In this document: positions 23,170 to 32,199 of the stretch, piece by piece
How positions within the stretch are numbered: position 1 is the first letter of the stretch
How the letters are laid out: each line of letters starts with the position of its first letter
Program-made: the position numbers and the translations under genes
Origin: GCA-002722245 sp038154685
GTDB taxonomy: Bacteria; Bacteroidota; Bacteroidia; Flavobacteriales_C; GCA-002722245
Length of the DNA stretch: 64,000 nt
Direction of reading: 5' to 3'
NCBI GenBank assembly: GCA_038154685.1
Contig: JAYPYW010000009.1
Location: 1-64,000 of the forward strand
The notes under the pieces: generated by a model
What the model was told of the DNA's origin: nothing
Seen by the model: the letters and a program-made list of their open reading frames with translations, nothing else
The model's database searches: none

Positions 23170-24487
23170 GCAAACCGCTTTATTGGCACTTCCAATTAGT
23201 TTGGGGCAATTAGGTCATGTACTCACAGGAGTGGCAGATTACACCATGTTGGGACACACCGATCCTTTGCAGATGGCGGGAGCAACTTTTGCTACATCGG
23301 TTTTCTTCCCAGTAATGATTTTAGGTTTAGGATTTAGTTTGGGGTTAACCCCATTAGTTGCTAACGCAAACGGGGCCAGAGAGCATGATAAACTCAAAGC
23401 GTTATTCCGAACAGGGTTTAAGTTGAATTTGATTTTGGGAATACTGCTTTTCCTTAGTTTATACTTCCTTAGCGGAAAGCTAGAATGGTTTAATCAGCCT
23501 TCAGAGGTTCTTAGCGTTTGTAAAAACTATTTCCTACTCATTTCCATATCAATCATTCCAATAATGCTTTTTCAGGCCTTAAAAACGTTTTTAGAAGGTT
23601 TGCAGGATACAAAGACGCCAATGGTGATTTCATTGCTTGGAAACGCTTTAAATGTAGTTTTAAACTATTTCCTGATCTTCGAACACGATGGCTTTGGTGG
23701 AATGGGAATAGAAGGAGCAGGTTGGGCAACATTAATTGCTAGATCTGCTATGTTTATTGGTTTTGTAGGGTTTTATCTTTCAAAATCTCATTTAAGAAAT
23801 GCTTTGGCTTCAGTGCTTTCAGAGGTCGTTAACTTCAAATATCTCAAGGAAATTCTAAACATTGGTTTGCCTATTTCAACTTACATGTTTTTCGAAGTAA
23901 CAGCCTTTTCAGCAGCTACATTCATGATGGGTTGGATAAGCGATGATCATATCACTGCGCACCAAGCCGCGTTGTCATTAGCGTCTTTATCCTTTGTGGT
24001 TTGCATGGGAGTTGGAAATGCAGGAAGTATCCGCTCGGCTACATTGGTGGGAGAAAAAAGATTGGAAAACATAAAGGGAGTTGTGACTTCAGTAGTAACA
24101 ATATCACTTGTATTGAGCACTTTCGCAGCTTTGTTGTTCTTAACTTTTAAAGATTCATTACCTCTGATTTTTGTTGATTCTCAAGAAACTGAAATAGTTG
24201 AATTTGCATCAGTCATGTTATTGTATGCGGCGTTATTTCAATTCTCAGATGGTTTGCAGGTAATCTTTCAAGGATTGTTGCAAGGAATAGGGGATGTTAA
24301 AATTCCTTCGCTGATTGCTATTGCCTCATACTGGTTAATTGGGCTACCATTTGGGTACTGGTTAGCTTTTGAAACAGAGGTAGGGTATTCAGGGATTTGG
24401 ATTGGTTTAGCAATTGGGTTGACTATTTCTGCAACTCTACAGATTTTGAGGTATCGATCGAGTTTTAGGAAGTTGATTGCGGGTTAA
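23132..24487 (+). CDS. MATE family efflux transporter
   Basis: 451-residue integral membrane antiporter with about 12 hydrophobic segments. Typical MATE segments: LALPISLGQLGHVLTGVADYTMLG at the start, FQALKTFLEGLQDTKTPM, GIEGAGWATLIAR, and the half-repeat FQGLLQGIGDVKIPSLIAI. It belongs to the NorM/DinF-type group that exports cationic compounds with Na+ or H+. I start it at ATG 23132; a TTG two codons upstream is possible. It overlaps the bioF end by 38 bases, suggesting coupled translation, although no link to biotin is known. Confidence 0.93.
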   Translation: MQLKLKSLKQEIKQTALLALPISLGQLGHVLTGVADYTMLGHTDPLQMAGATFATSVFFPVMILGLGFSLGLTPLVANANGAREHDKLKALFRTGFKLNLILGILLFLSLYFLSGKLEWFNQPSEVLSVCKNYFLLISISIIPIMLFQALKTFLEGLQDTKTPMVISLLGNALNVVLNYFLIFEHDGFGGMGIEGAGWATLIARSAMFIGFVGFYLSKSHLRNALASVLSEVVNFKYLKEILNIGLPISTYMFFEVTAFSAATFMMGWISDDHITAHQAALSLASLSFVVCMGVGNAGSIRSATLVGEKRLENIKGVVTSVVTISLVLSTFAALLFLTFKDSLPLIFVDSQETEIVEFASVMLLYAALFQFSDGLQVIFQGLLQGIGDVKIPSLIAIASYWLIGLPFGYWLAFETEVGYSGIWIGLAIGLTISATLQILRYRSSFRKLIAG

Positions 24488-24491
24488 CCCA

Positions 24492-24510
24492 CTCAGTCCG
24501 CAGGACTGAG
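24492..24510. terminator. Perfect 8-bp hairpin between convergent genes
   Basis: CTCAGTCC, loop GCA, GGACTGAG. Lies between the MATE gene and the convergent GHMP kinase gene. No T-run follows, so it may be a repeat-derived hairpin rather than a true terminator. Confidence 0.4.
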
Positions 24511-24530
24511 GAGGTGTCAGTAACAGTAAT

Positions 24531-25461
24531 TTAAGAGATTTTAATCACACTCTGTTCACATGAATCATAGTAAGCTTTCGCATTCCAGTTTTCCTTGATG
24601 AAAGCTTGAACTTTTGGGAATTCATCTTGCATAATCGATGCATCCATTACGAATCCCATTACAGTTCCGGTATGGCCTACAAAAACACCCATTTTGTTTT
24701 GCTCAGCAAACTCAACCATTAAATCAAACTTTGGTTTTGGTAAAGCTTCTTGATTGATTTGCGCGCTCATAGTGATGGCTTTATACACCAATTGATCATC
24801 ATTAGTCATGGACCCCGTTTGATAGAATTCCAATATTTCATTAAAGGCAACGTAATCTGCTGAGTTGTAATTGAAGTTTTGGAATATTTCATACGGGTTT
24901 AAAGTAACTAAACTTTCTGAGTCAAAGTATATTACCCCAAATTGCTTAGAGATAAGGTTGAATACCTTTTCTCCAGTAAGTGGATTGAATATTCTGTCGA
25001 TTTCTTTATCTAAAACAGGATCAGCAGGAAGTATTTTAGCAGTGATTTGATAAAGGGTTTCTTTACCAAATTTTGTGTTGTAATATTTATTTAGTGCCAA
25101 CAATAGCCCCATGATATTAGTTGATCCAGCCGACAATCCTTTTCCAATTGGAATGTTGGAATGCTGAACAACTTTAATTTTCGAATGGGAGGCATAAACG
25201 AAATCTTTTACGATAGAAATGTCATCGATTTCGGCTTTAGATATTTCTTTTAACTCAACGCCATTAACTAATTTTTGGTAGATATAAAGCGCAGGGAAAA
25301 CGTTTTCAGGGATAGAGAATTCAGGTTTGTCGGATTCGTAAATAAATGTTTTCGTACAAAACTTAGAAGAAGTAATACCTGGTATTATAAAATCCTCCGT
25401 GGGCGTTAATTTACATTGAACAAGCTCTCCAANNNNNNNNNNCAATTACTCTTTCCGTCAT
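24531..25461 (-). CDS. GHMP kinase (PduX / L-threonine kinase-like), broken by scaffold gap
   Basis: GHMP superfamily kinase of about 310 residues. The ATP-binding motif is IPIGKGLSAGSTNIMGLL, the N-terminal GELVQC resembles the PGTCGELVQG motif of PduX-type kinases, and a C-terminal GHTGTVMGFVMD glycine motif is present. The reading frame is cut by the 10-N gap at 25433-25442. On its far side ATG at 25461 begins MTERVI, which fits the missing start but is out of frame with the distal part across exactly 10 N, so the gap length is wrong and the gene itself is probably intact. L-threonine kinase for cobalamin synthesis is the best guess, but no cobalamin genes are adjacent. Confidence 0.75.
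25433..25442. other. Scaffold gap (10 N) near the start of the GHMP kinase gene
   Basis: Placeholder run of ten N. The frame on the two sides does not match over ten bases, so the true number of missing bases differs. Confidence 0.95.
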
Positions 25462-25638
25462 GTACCTTTCCTGTGGGTTAAAAGACCGCCTTCTGGTTGG
25501 CGGTTCCTAAAAATAACGATTAATAAAATACGTGTCACGTTTTAGGATGATTTTTTTGTTTTTCGCGGGGGAAATAAATAATAAGTTCAAAGGGAAAATA
25601 AATATTAACTTTAAACTACCGAACTAAACACAATTAAT

Positions 25639-26208
25639 ATGAAACAAATTCTTTTATCGGTTACTGCGGCAATAGGGCTATTAAGTTGCGGTGGTGGTGA
25701 TGCAGAAGTAGTGGGACTGCCTCCTTTAGATACGGTTCCAGCGATTGACTCCTCTTTATTTGATACTGTTGTAGTAGATTCCACTTGGCATGTATTTCCA
25801 CCATTTGATGAAGCTAAGGACCCAAACTTAGACACTACTGAGGTTATAGGTAGATCATTGGATAGTTTACACTCTGAAATTGAGGCTTCAACAGATTTAT
25901 CTTTAGCGCCAGATACCAATGCACAAATTGTTGGGAAATGGATGGTTCACCAGAAGGTTATCGGAAGCGAAGTTGCGTCTGGACAAAAAGAGGTTTTTGC
26001 TGTTTATCACCAAGATTCTATTTTCTCTATGAAAGCGATTAATGTTCTGGGTAAATGGTGGATTGAAGGAAACCTATTATTTCAAAAGTACGAGTTGCCA
26101 ACAAAAATGAATGTTGATACTTCGAAAATCAGTGTTTTAAATGATTCTGTTCTTCAGGTTTCTGAGTTAAACGGAGAGGCACAATACATTTTTAAGAAAG
26201 TAAATTAA
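25639..26208 (+). CDS. Hypothetical lipoprotein
   Basis: 189-residue predicted lipoprotein: MKQILLSVTAAIGLLSCGGGDAE has a signal peptide with a lipobox cysteine at residue 17. After an Asp/Pro-rich linker, the C-terminal part (about residues 95-185) looks like a lipocalin-type small beta-barrel: NAQIVGKWMVHQKV, FAVYHQDSIFSMKAINVLGKWWIEGNLLFQKY, and ending in VSELNGEAQYIFKKV. Homologues with a 'GKW' start often bind small ligands, but this is a weak inference. Its stop codon overlaps the rarA start. Confidence 0.75.
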   Translation: MKQILLSVTAAIGLLSCGGGDAEVVGLPPLDTVPAIDSSLFDTVVVDSTWHVFPPFDEAKDPNLDTTEVIGRSLDSLHSEIEASTDLSLAPDTNAQIVGKWMVHQKVIGSEVASGQKEVFAVYHQDSIFSMKAINVLGKWWIEGNLLFQKYELPTKMNVDTSKISVLNDSVLQVSELNGEAQYIFKKVN

Positions 26209-27479
26209 TGAATCAACCCTTAGCAGAACGATTACGTCCAAGTTCCCTGGATGATTATTTGGGGCAACAGCATTTAATTGGACCGGAAGGGCCAATTAGA
26301 TTGGCTATTCAAGGTAATCTTCTGCCAAGTATGATTTTTTGGGGGCCTCCTGGAGTTGGTAAAACTACATTGGCGCATATAATATCCAAACAATTAGATC
26401 GACCGTTTTATACACTAAGTGCAATTAATTCGGGGGTTAAGGATGTTAGGGAAGTAATAAAAAAGGCGGAATCAAGTGGTTTATTCGCAGGTGGGCAATC
26501 ACCAGTGTTATTCATCGATGAAATTCACCGATTTAGTAAGTCCCAGCAAGATTCATTGTTAGGAGCAGTAGAGAAAGGTGTTGTTACCCTAATAGGAGCA
26601 ACTACAGAGAACCCTTCTTTTGAAGTGATCTCAGCGCTGCTTTCTAGAAGTCAGGTTTATATTTTGGAACATCATTCCAAAGAAGAATTGGAGGCTTTAT
26701 TGCAAAAAGCAATTAAAGAGGATGTTATTCTTTCCAAGAAGAAAATCACGCTTAAGGAGACCGAAGCTTTAATTAAATTAAGTGGAGGTGACGCTCGTAA
26801 ATTACTGAATAATTTTGAGTTGGTAGTTAATTCAATTGGAGGTGATAAAGTTGAAATCACCAACGATAAAGTTCAGCAACATGTTCAAAAGAACTTAGCG
26901 ATTTATGATAAATCGGGAGAGCAGCATTATGATATTGTTTCTGCATTCATTAAATCCATAAGAGGGAGTGATCCCAATGCGGCTGTATATTATTTAGCAA
27001 GAATGATTGAAGGCGGTGAAGATCCTAAATTTATTGCCCGAAGATTAGTTATCTCTGCTTCTGAAGATATTGGATTGGCAAACCCTACGGCTTTGGTTAT
27101 GGCCAACGGTTGTTTTGAAGCCGTTAAAAATATTGGTTATCCCGAATGTAGAATTCCATTGTCTCAATGCACCATTTATTTAGCTACTTCGCCCAAAAGT
27201 AACAGTGCATACAAGGCTATCAACCAAGCAATGGCAACGGTTCGTCAGACTGGAGATTTGCCAATTCCATTACATTTAAGAAATGCACCAACTAAACTAA
27301 TGACCGACTTAGGTTATGGAAAAGATTACCAATATTCCCATGCTGGTCAGGGTAATTTCATCGATCAAGAGTTTTTTCCTGAGGAGTTATCAGGTACTAA
27401 ATTCTACGAACCTGGAGACAACAAGCGCGAAAAAACAATAGCAGATTGGTTGAAGCAGCTGTGGAAAGGTAAGTATTAA
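26208..27479 (+). CDS. rarA: Replication-associated recombination protein A (RarA/MgsA)
   Basis: 423-residue AAA+ ATPase that acts at stalled replication forks. N-terminal PLAERLRPSSLDDYLGQQHLIG, Walker A GPPGVGKTT, Walker B VLFIDEIHRFSK, sensor 1 GATTENPSFEV, arginine finger region ALLSRSQVY, and the C-terminal MgsA tetramerisation domain (GSDPNAAVYYLARMIEGGEDPKFIARRLVISASEDIGLANP). Length and motif order are normal. Overlaps the upstream lipoprotein gene by one base. Confidence 0.97.
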   Translation: MNQPLAERLRPSSLDDYLGQQHLIGPEGPIRLAIQGNLLPSMIFWGPPGVGKTTLAHIISKQLDRPFYTLSAINSGVKDVREVIKKAESSGLFAGGQSPVLFIDEIHRFSKSQQDSLLGAVEKGVVTLIGATTENPSFEVISALLSRSQVYILEHHSKEELEALLQKAIKEDVILSKKKITLKETEALIKLSGGDARKLLNNFELVVNSIGGDKVEITNDKVQQHVQKNLAIYDKSGEQHYDIVSAFIKSIRGSDPNAAVYYLARMIEGGEDPKFIARRLVISASEDIGLANPTALVMANGCFEAVKNIGYPECRIPLSQCTIYLATSPKSNSAYKAINQAMATVRQTGDLPIPLHLRNAPTKLMTDLGYGKDYQYSHAGQGNFIDQEFFPEELSGTKFYEPGDNKREKTIADWLKQLWKGKY

Positions 27480-27485
27480 TATTTA

Positions 27486-27516
27486 GGACCCAGGACCCAG
27501 GACCCAGGACCCAGGA
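27486..27516. repeat. Tandem GGACCCA heptamer repeat
   Basis: Four full copies of GGACCCA plus GGA. Directly followed by a palindromic repeat element in the space between convergent rarA and the phosphoesterase gene. Confidence 0.85.
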
Positions 27517-27520
27517 GCGG

Positions 27521-27581
27521 CCTTTCGACTTCGCTCAAGGTGACTTCGGCTGTGTTCGTCATCCTGAGCGGAGTCGAAGGA
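27521..27581. repeat. Palindromic 'CCTGAGCGGAGTCGAAGG' element
   Basis: Left arm CCTTTCGACTTCGCTCAAGG (27521-27540) and right arm GTCATCCTGAGCGGAGTCGA onward (27558-27581) form an imperfect inverted repeat. The right arm repeats at 7616-7640. This type of palindrome is scattered through many Bacteroidota genomes. Confidence 0.65.
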
Positions 27582-28079
27582 CTATATTCTATCCAACTCA
27601 ATAATTTCCAAATCTTGAAACTCACCAGTTTCAGTGATTTTAAGTTTAATGGCCGTTTGTATTTTATGAAACCCATGTTTACCGCAAGCTCCGGGGTTTA
27701 TATGTAAATGATGCAATTTATGGTCGTAAACAACCTTTAAAACATGTGAATGCCCGCATACGAAAATATCTGGTTTTTCCCTTTGAATTAAATCAAGAGC
27801 ATAAGGCTTATATCTCCCAGGGTAGCCAGCGATATGGGTGATTACAATCTTTTTTCCATGGATTTCAAAGATCTGGTCCTTTGGGTATTCTGATCGAACA
27901 ACATGATCATCGATGTTTCCTTGAACCCCAATTACGGGTTTAATGGCCATTATTTCATCCATTACTGAGATGTTTCCAATATCTCCACCATGCCAAACCA
28001 TATCAACTGATTGGATATGCTTTTTTAGCCTTGGGTCAAGGTAAGAATGGGTGTCGGAAAGAATTAGAATTCTTGTCAT
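27582..28079 (-). CDS. Metallophosphoesterase, YfcE/MJ0936 family
   Basis: 165-residue calcineurin-like phosphoesterase. Metal ligands are visible in order: RILILSDTHSYLD, VWHGGDIGN, GVQGNIDDHV, VITHIAGYPG and CGHSHVLK. The size matches the YfcE/MJ0936 group, which hydrolyses phosphodiesters. Substrate in vivo unknown. Single gene, convergent with rarA; its C-terminus runs up to the palindromic element. Confidence 0.92.
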   Translation of the reverse strand: MTRILILSDTHSYLDPRLKKHIQSVDMVWHGGDIGNISVMDEIMAIKPVIGVQGNIDDHVVRSEYPKDQIFEIHGKKIVITHIAGYPGRYKPYALDLIQREKPDIFVCGHSHVLKVVYDHKLHHLHINPGACGKHGFHKIQTAIKLKITETGEFQDLEIIELDRI

Positions 28080-28105
28080 TTTTAGCGTCCTCTGCGTCCA
28101 AATAA

Positions 28106-28813
28106 TTAGTCATTATTTTCAATTACATCATAAACCGGTCCACGGAAGAATTCACTGAACGGCTTAACAATTTTGTATTTATCCAAAACGTAATCTTTAA
28201 AACTAGCCTTACAAACTTTTTTATCAGCTATTTGATGAGTAACCACAAAATCTTTCTGTTTGAGGTGTTCAATTGCAGGATGATCTTTTTCATAACCTTT
28301 TGGAGGTCTAACCAATCTAGCTCCTTCAACTTCACCAAAAGTAGCTTTGAATTCTTTTTCTGTTATGATTTGCTCATATGAATCTAGATTAAAAGCTATT
28401 TCGTTTCTAACCGATTTTAAAACAGTAGGTTGAGGGTGCCAAATACCTGATGCAATCATTGTTTTATTACCTGGTTCAACATGAATGTAGTAACCTGAGT
28501 ATTCACTTTTTCGTCCACCTTTTGAGATCGCGGCTCCAAAATGAGTTTTGTAAGGAGATTTATCTTTCGAGAATCTTACATCCTTAAATATTCTAAAAAT
28601 TGTGTTTTTAGGAGTTACATCTGTTATGAAATTATCCATTTCTTGGATGTCTGATATTAAGCCTTCAATAAACTCCGAAAAGTTATCACGAGCAGCCTCA
28701 TATCTTTTTCGGTTATCGTTAAACCAATCCCTGTTGTTATTGGCTTTTAGCTCCTTTAAAAACTCGAAGGTAGATTGTTGAATCATTTCCTTAAACATTA
28801 AGTTGAATACCAT
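28106..28813 (-). CDS. DUF2461 (TIGR02453) family protein
   Basis: 235-residue soluble protein of the DUF2461 family. Characteristic segments are FLKELKANNNRDWFNDNRKRYEAAR, NTIFRIFKDVRFSKDKSPYKTHFGAAISKGG and GYYIHVEPGNKTMIASGIWHPQP. Function is unknown in all members I can name. An in-frame ATG at 28792 (MFKEMIQQST) may be the real start, since the first residues are poorly conserved in the family. Divergent from acylphosphatase. Confidence 0.88.
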   Translation of the reverse strand: MVFNLMFKEMIQQSTFEFLKELKANNNRDWFNDNRKRYEAARDNFSEFIEGLISDIQEMDNFITDVTPKNTIFRIFKDVRFSKDKSPYKTHFGAAISKGGRKSEYSGYYIHVEPGNKTMIASGIWHPQPTVLKSVRNEIAFNLDSYEQIITEKEFKATFGEVEGARLVRPPKGYEKDHPAIEHLKQKDFVVTHQIADKKVCKASFKDYVLDKYKIVKPFSEFFRGPVYDVIENND

Positions 28814-28839
28814 TCTAAATTAATATTTTTGTTACAACA

Positions 28840-29112
28840 ATGATTATCCATTTAAACATAAAAATTCATGGTAGAGTCCAAGGAGTAGGTTTTAGAAACT
28901 TCGCTCAAAGGATAGCTAATGAAAGCAGTGTGAAAGGGTTTTGTAAAAATGAAGCTGATGGATCAGTTTATGTTGAAATTGAAACGACTCAGATGAAAGC
29001 TGATGAATTCTTAGAATGGATGTATCGAGGATCGGTGATGGCGAAAGTTTCAAAAATTGATGTTCAGCCAGGAAATGTTGTTGGATTTAAACACTTCGAA
29101 ATAAGAAGATGA
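28840..29112 (+). CDS. acyP: Acylphosphatase
   Basis: 90-residue acylphosphatase that hydrolyses carboxyl-phosphate bonds. The catalytic Arg is R19 in KIHGRVQGVGFRNFAQ, and the catalytic Asn is N37 in GFCKNEADGSVYVEIE. Length is normal. Its stop overlaps the start of cutA, and cutA overlaps truA, so it heads a four-gene run ending with the ABC exporter. Confidence 0.95.
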   Translation: MIIHLNIKIHGRVQGVGFRNFAQRIANESSVKGFCKNEADGSVYVEIETTQMKADEFLEWMYRGSVMAKVSKIDVQPGNVVGFKHFEIRR

Positions 29113-29423
29113 TTAAAGTAATTTACACGGTTTGTTCTTCTGAAAATGAAGCTAAAACAATTGGACGAATTTTAGTTGAAGAAAGATTGTGTGCTTGTGT
29201 AAACATTATTCCAAGTATGCAATCTATTTATCGTTGGGAAGGAAAGGTTGAAGAGGCTAACGAAACTATTTTAATCATAAAAACTTTGAAAGGTACCTTC
29301 GAAAAGTTGAGTGCAAGAATAAAGCAGTTACATTCTTATGATGTGCCTTGTATTTTTGATTTGGCTCCAAATAATGTCGAGGGAAATTATTTTGATTGGT
29401 TGAAAGAACAGGTGGATAGGTGA
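29109..29423 (+). CDS. cutA: CutA divalent-cation tolerance-like protein
   Basis: 104-residue trimeric ferredoxin-like protein of the CutA1 family. Motifs: VCSSENEAKTIGRILVEERLCACVNII, SIYRWEGKVEEANETILIIKT and the C-terminal HSYDVPCIFDL with NYFDWLKEQ. The name refers to copper tolerance in E. coli, but most members have no proven metal role. Overlaps both neighbours by 4 bases. Confidence 0.95.
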   Translation: MIKVIYTVCSSENEAKTIGRILVEERLCACVNIIPSMQSIYRWEGKVEEANETILIIKTLKGTFEKLSARIKQLHSYDVPCIFDLAPNNVEGNYFDWLKEQVDR

Positions 29424-30172
29424 GGTATTTAATAAGGTTAAAATATAACGGATCAGATTTTAACGGTTGGCAAATTCAGCCCAACGCACCTTCAGTACAA
29501 GAAACTTTGGAGCAAAAAATTGGAATGCTTTTAAATCATGAGGTGAAAGTGATAGGTTGTGGCAGAACAGATACTGGAGTTCATGCAAGTGATTTTTACG
29601 CTCATTTTGAATCTGATAAAGAAGGAATAGACGCAAGTAATTTAAAATATAAACTAAATTCGGTTGTGCCAAACTCTATCGCAATTACAGAGTTGAGAAG
29701 GGTTTCTAATGAATTTCATGCAAGGTTTTCGGCAACATCCAGACAATATAAATATTACATTTCTTTAGCTAAGAATCCATTTAGTGTTAATGTTTGGTGG
29801 GTTCGACAAGCTATGGACGTTGAGGCTATGAAAAAGGCGGGTAGTTATATTTTGGATTATAAAGACTTTACTTCTTTTTCAAAATTACATACCGACGTAA
29901 AAACTAATTTGTGCGATGTCACACAGGTTGAGTTAGCGCAAAATGGTGATGATATAGTTTTAACCATCAGTGCCAATAGATTTTTAAGAAACATGGTTCG
30001 TGCAATTGTAGGAACTTTGGTTGAAATTGGTTTGGGTAAAAGATCTCCTGAAGATATGAAGAGGATTATTGAGGCGGAAGATAGAGGGGAGGCAGGCGTT
30101 AGTGCTCCAGCCCAAGGGTTGTTTTTAAACGAAATAATTTACCCAGAGGAATTAATAAGAGGGGTTGAATAA
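29420..30172 (+). CDS. truA: tRNA pseudouridine(38-40) synthase
   Basis: 250-residue TruA, which makes pseudouridine at positions 38-40 of the tRNA anticodon stem. The catalytic Asp is D51 in GCGRTDTGVHA; other hallmarks are the N-terminal KYNGSDFNGWQIQPNAPSVQ, RQYKYYIS and FLRNMVRAIVGTLVEIG. Uses GTG as start, overlapping the cutA end (GTGA). The stop overlaps the ABC exporter start (TAATG). Confidence 0.97.
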   Translation: MRYLIRLKYNGSDFNGWQIQPNAPSVQETLEQKIGMLLNHEVKVIGCGRTDTGVHASDFYAHFESDKEGIDASNLKYKLNSVVPNSIAITELRRVSNEFHARFSATSRQYKYYISLAKNPFSVNVWWVRQAMDVEAMKKAGSYILDYKDFTSFSKLHTDVKTNLCDVTQVELAQNGDDIVLTISANRFLRNMVRAIVGTLVEIGLGKRSPEDMKRIIEAEDRGEAGVSAPAQGLFLNEIIYPEELIRGVE

Positions 30173-31926
30173 TGAGTAACGAAGTAACAGGTAAAGCAAT
30201 AGATGGAAAGGTTTTACGACGCACTATGAAGTACGTCCGACCGTTTCGTGCTGCTTTTTATTCTACTGCTTTGATTACTATTTTACTGTCTTTCATGGCC
30301 CCTGTAAGGACTTACTTAATTAAAATAGCAGTAGACGATAAGATTCAGTATGGTGATGTGGACGGATTAAGACAAATTGTAATCTTCCTTGTAATTTTAT
30401 TGGTTGTGCATGCAAGTATGCAGTTTTTACAATCTTATTTAGCCAACTGGTTAGGACAAAGTGTAATTCTAAATATTCGAAAAAAGTTATTCAATCATGT
30501 AGTTTCCTTCAAGTTAAAGTACTTTGATAATACACCTATTGGAAGTTTAGTTACAAGAGTTACTAGTGATGTTCAGACGATTGCTGAAGTTTTTTCGTCG
30601 GGGTTACTAAACATTGTTTCTGATATTTTGCAGTTAATGATGGTGTTGGTTTTCATGTTTTACATTAATTGGGAGCTTACTTTAATTATTTTAATTCCTG
30701 TACCTATTCTGATTTTATGTACGATCTGGTTTAAAAATGTAATTAAATCTGCTTTTATTGATGTTCGAAAGAACGTAGCTAAGATCAATACCTTCATCCA
30801 AGAGCATGTAACAGGAATGAATATTGTTCAAATATTCAACCGAGAGGAGGAGGAAATGCGCCGATTTAAGCAAGTGAATAAAGATCATAGAAATGCTTGG
30901 CTAAAAACAGTTTGGGCTAATGCTGTCTTCTTTCCAGTGGTGGAAGTTTTATCTGCTGCATCAATAGCTTTGCTAGTGTGGTGGGGAGCAAGTGGGGTTA
31001 TTTCAGGATATGCTAAGATTGGAGATATAATGGCTTTCATCTTGTTTATTCACATGATTTATCGCCCGATAAGAATGTTGGCAGATCGATTTAATACCCT
31101 TCAAATGGGAATGGTTGCGGCTAACAGAGTGTTTAACGTGCTGGATACAGATGAGCATATTTCTGATGAAGGTTCCAATGATTCTATAGAGGTAAAAGGA
31201 GAAATATCATTTAAAGATGTTTGGTTTGCTTATAAAGAGGAAAACTACGTGTTAAAAGGTGTTTCATTCGATGTTGAAGAAGGGCAAACGCTTGCCTTAG
31301 TTGGAGCAACTGGCGCTGGTAAGTCTTCTATCATTAATGTGTTAACTAAATTTTACGAAATTCAAAAAGGTCAAATCCTGATTGATGGATTGGATATTAA
31401 TGATTTCACGCTTGAACATCTAAGGAGAGTTACAGCAGTTGTGTTACAAGACGTTTTCCTTTTTGATGATTCGATATTTAATAACATCACGCTAAATAAT
31501 CCATCTATTACAAAAGAGAAAGTTATTGAAGGAGCTAAGCTTATTGGAGTTCATGATTATATCATGAGTTTGGATGGTGACTATGATTATCAAGTAAGAG
31601 AGCGCGGAGCAATGCTGTCCGTTGGTCAGCGACAACTTTTAGCCTTCTTAAGGGCATACGTTTACAATCCTCAAATCTTAATATTAGATGAGGCTACAAG
31701 TTCTGTAGATACTCAATCGGAACAACTCATCCAAAACGCCATTGAGAAACTAACTCAAGGAAGAACCTCAATAGTTATTGCTCACCGATTATCAACAATC
31801 CAAAACGCCGATCAAATAATCGTAATGGAGCAAGGTGAAAAAGTAGAGCAAGGAACTCATCACGAACTTTTACATCACGAAGGTTATTACAAGAAGCTGT
31901 TCGATTATCAGTTTAAGGGTGAGTAA
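30172..31926 (+). CDS. ABC exporter (half-transporter, MsbA/MDR-type)
   Basis: 584-residue ABC half-transporter with fused membrane and ATPase domains. Six transmembrane helices in residues about 25-310 (RAAFYSTALITILLSFMAP through FILFIHMIYRPIRM). Nucleotide-binding domain: Walker A GATGAGKSS, Q-loop AVVLQDVFLFDD, signature LSVGQRQLLAF (replacing LSGGQ), Walker B ILILDEATSSVD and H-loop AHRLS. It works as a homodimer, or with a partner elsewhere, and exports lipids or drugs. Substrate cannot be assigned. Last gene of the acylphosphatase operon. Confidence 0.93.
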   Translation: MSNEVTGKAIDGKVLRRTMKYVRPFRAAFYSTALITILLSFMAPVRTYLIKIAVDDKIQYGDVDGLRQIVIFLVILLVVHASMQFLQSYLANWLGQSVILNIRKKLFNHVVSFKLKYFDNTPIGSLVTRVTSDVQTIAEVFSSGLLNIVSDILQLMMVLVFMFYINWELTLIILIPVPILILCTIWFKNVIKSAFIDVRKNVAKINTFIQEHVTGMNIVQIFNREEEEMRRFKQVNKDHRNAWLKTVWANAVFFPVVEVLSAASIALLVWWGASGVISGYAKIGDIMAFILFIHMIYRPIRMLADRFNTLQMGMVAANRVFNVLDTDEHISDEGSNDSIEVKGEISFKDVWFAYKEENYVLKGVSFDVEEGQTLALVGATGAGKSSIINVLTKFYEIQKGQILIDGLDINDFTLEHLRRVTAVVLQDVFLFDDSIFNNITLNNPSITKEKVIEGAKLIGVHDYIMSLDGDYDYQVRERGAMLSVGQRQLLAFLRAYVYNPQILILDEATSSVDTQSEQLIQNAIEKLTQGRTSIVIAHRLSTIQNADQIIVMEQGEKVEQGTHHELLHHEGYYKKLFDYQFKGE

Positions 31927-32138
31927 GAGCCGGTCTCCGGTTCGAAATATCAAATTTAAAAGATAAAAGACAAAAGACGAAATCCAATTTCTTTTAATAA
32001 GTTATCCCGCACTTGTTGCTGTATCTATTGATGTTATTTTAAGTAGTGGTTGTTAAGTTTTACAAATAGGTCCCGCATCAAGTGTGGGATGACGGATTTG
32101 GGTTGGTAATTAAAACTCAGAGGACTCTGTGTGCGATT

Positions 32139-32172
32139 AAAAAAAACGGCCACAAAATGTGGCCGTAAAAAA
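32139..32172. terminator. Intrinsic terminator with GGCCACA stem
   Basis: ACGGCCACA (32146-32154), loop AAA, TGTGGCCGT, flanked by A-runs on both sides, so it can act on the minus strand (fabF) and weakly on the plus strand. The stretch 31927-32138 before it holds no gene, but contains a dispersed 'GTCATCCCGCACTTGATGCGGGA'-like inverted pair near 32003-32092. Confidence 0.7.
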
Positions 32173-32199
32173 TCTGTAAAACTTAATTAGTTTGGAATT

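Noticed and set aside
27476..27676. 66-residue frame over the tandem repeat near the phosphoesterase
   Set aside because: Its sequence is made of the GGACCCA repeat and the antisense of the phosphoesterase C-terminus; no protein-like signal.
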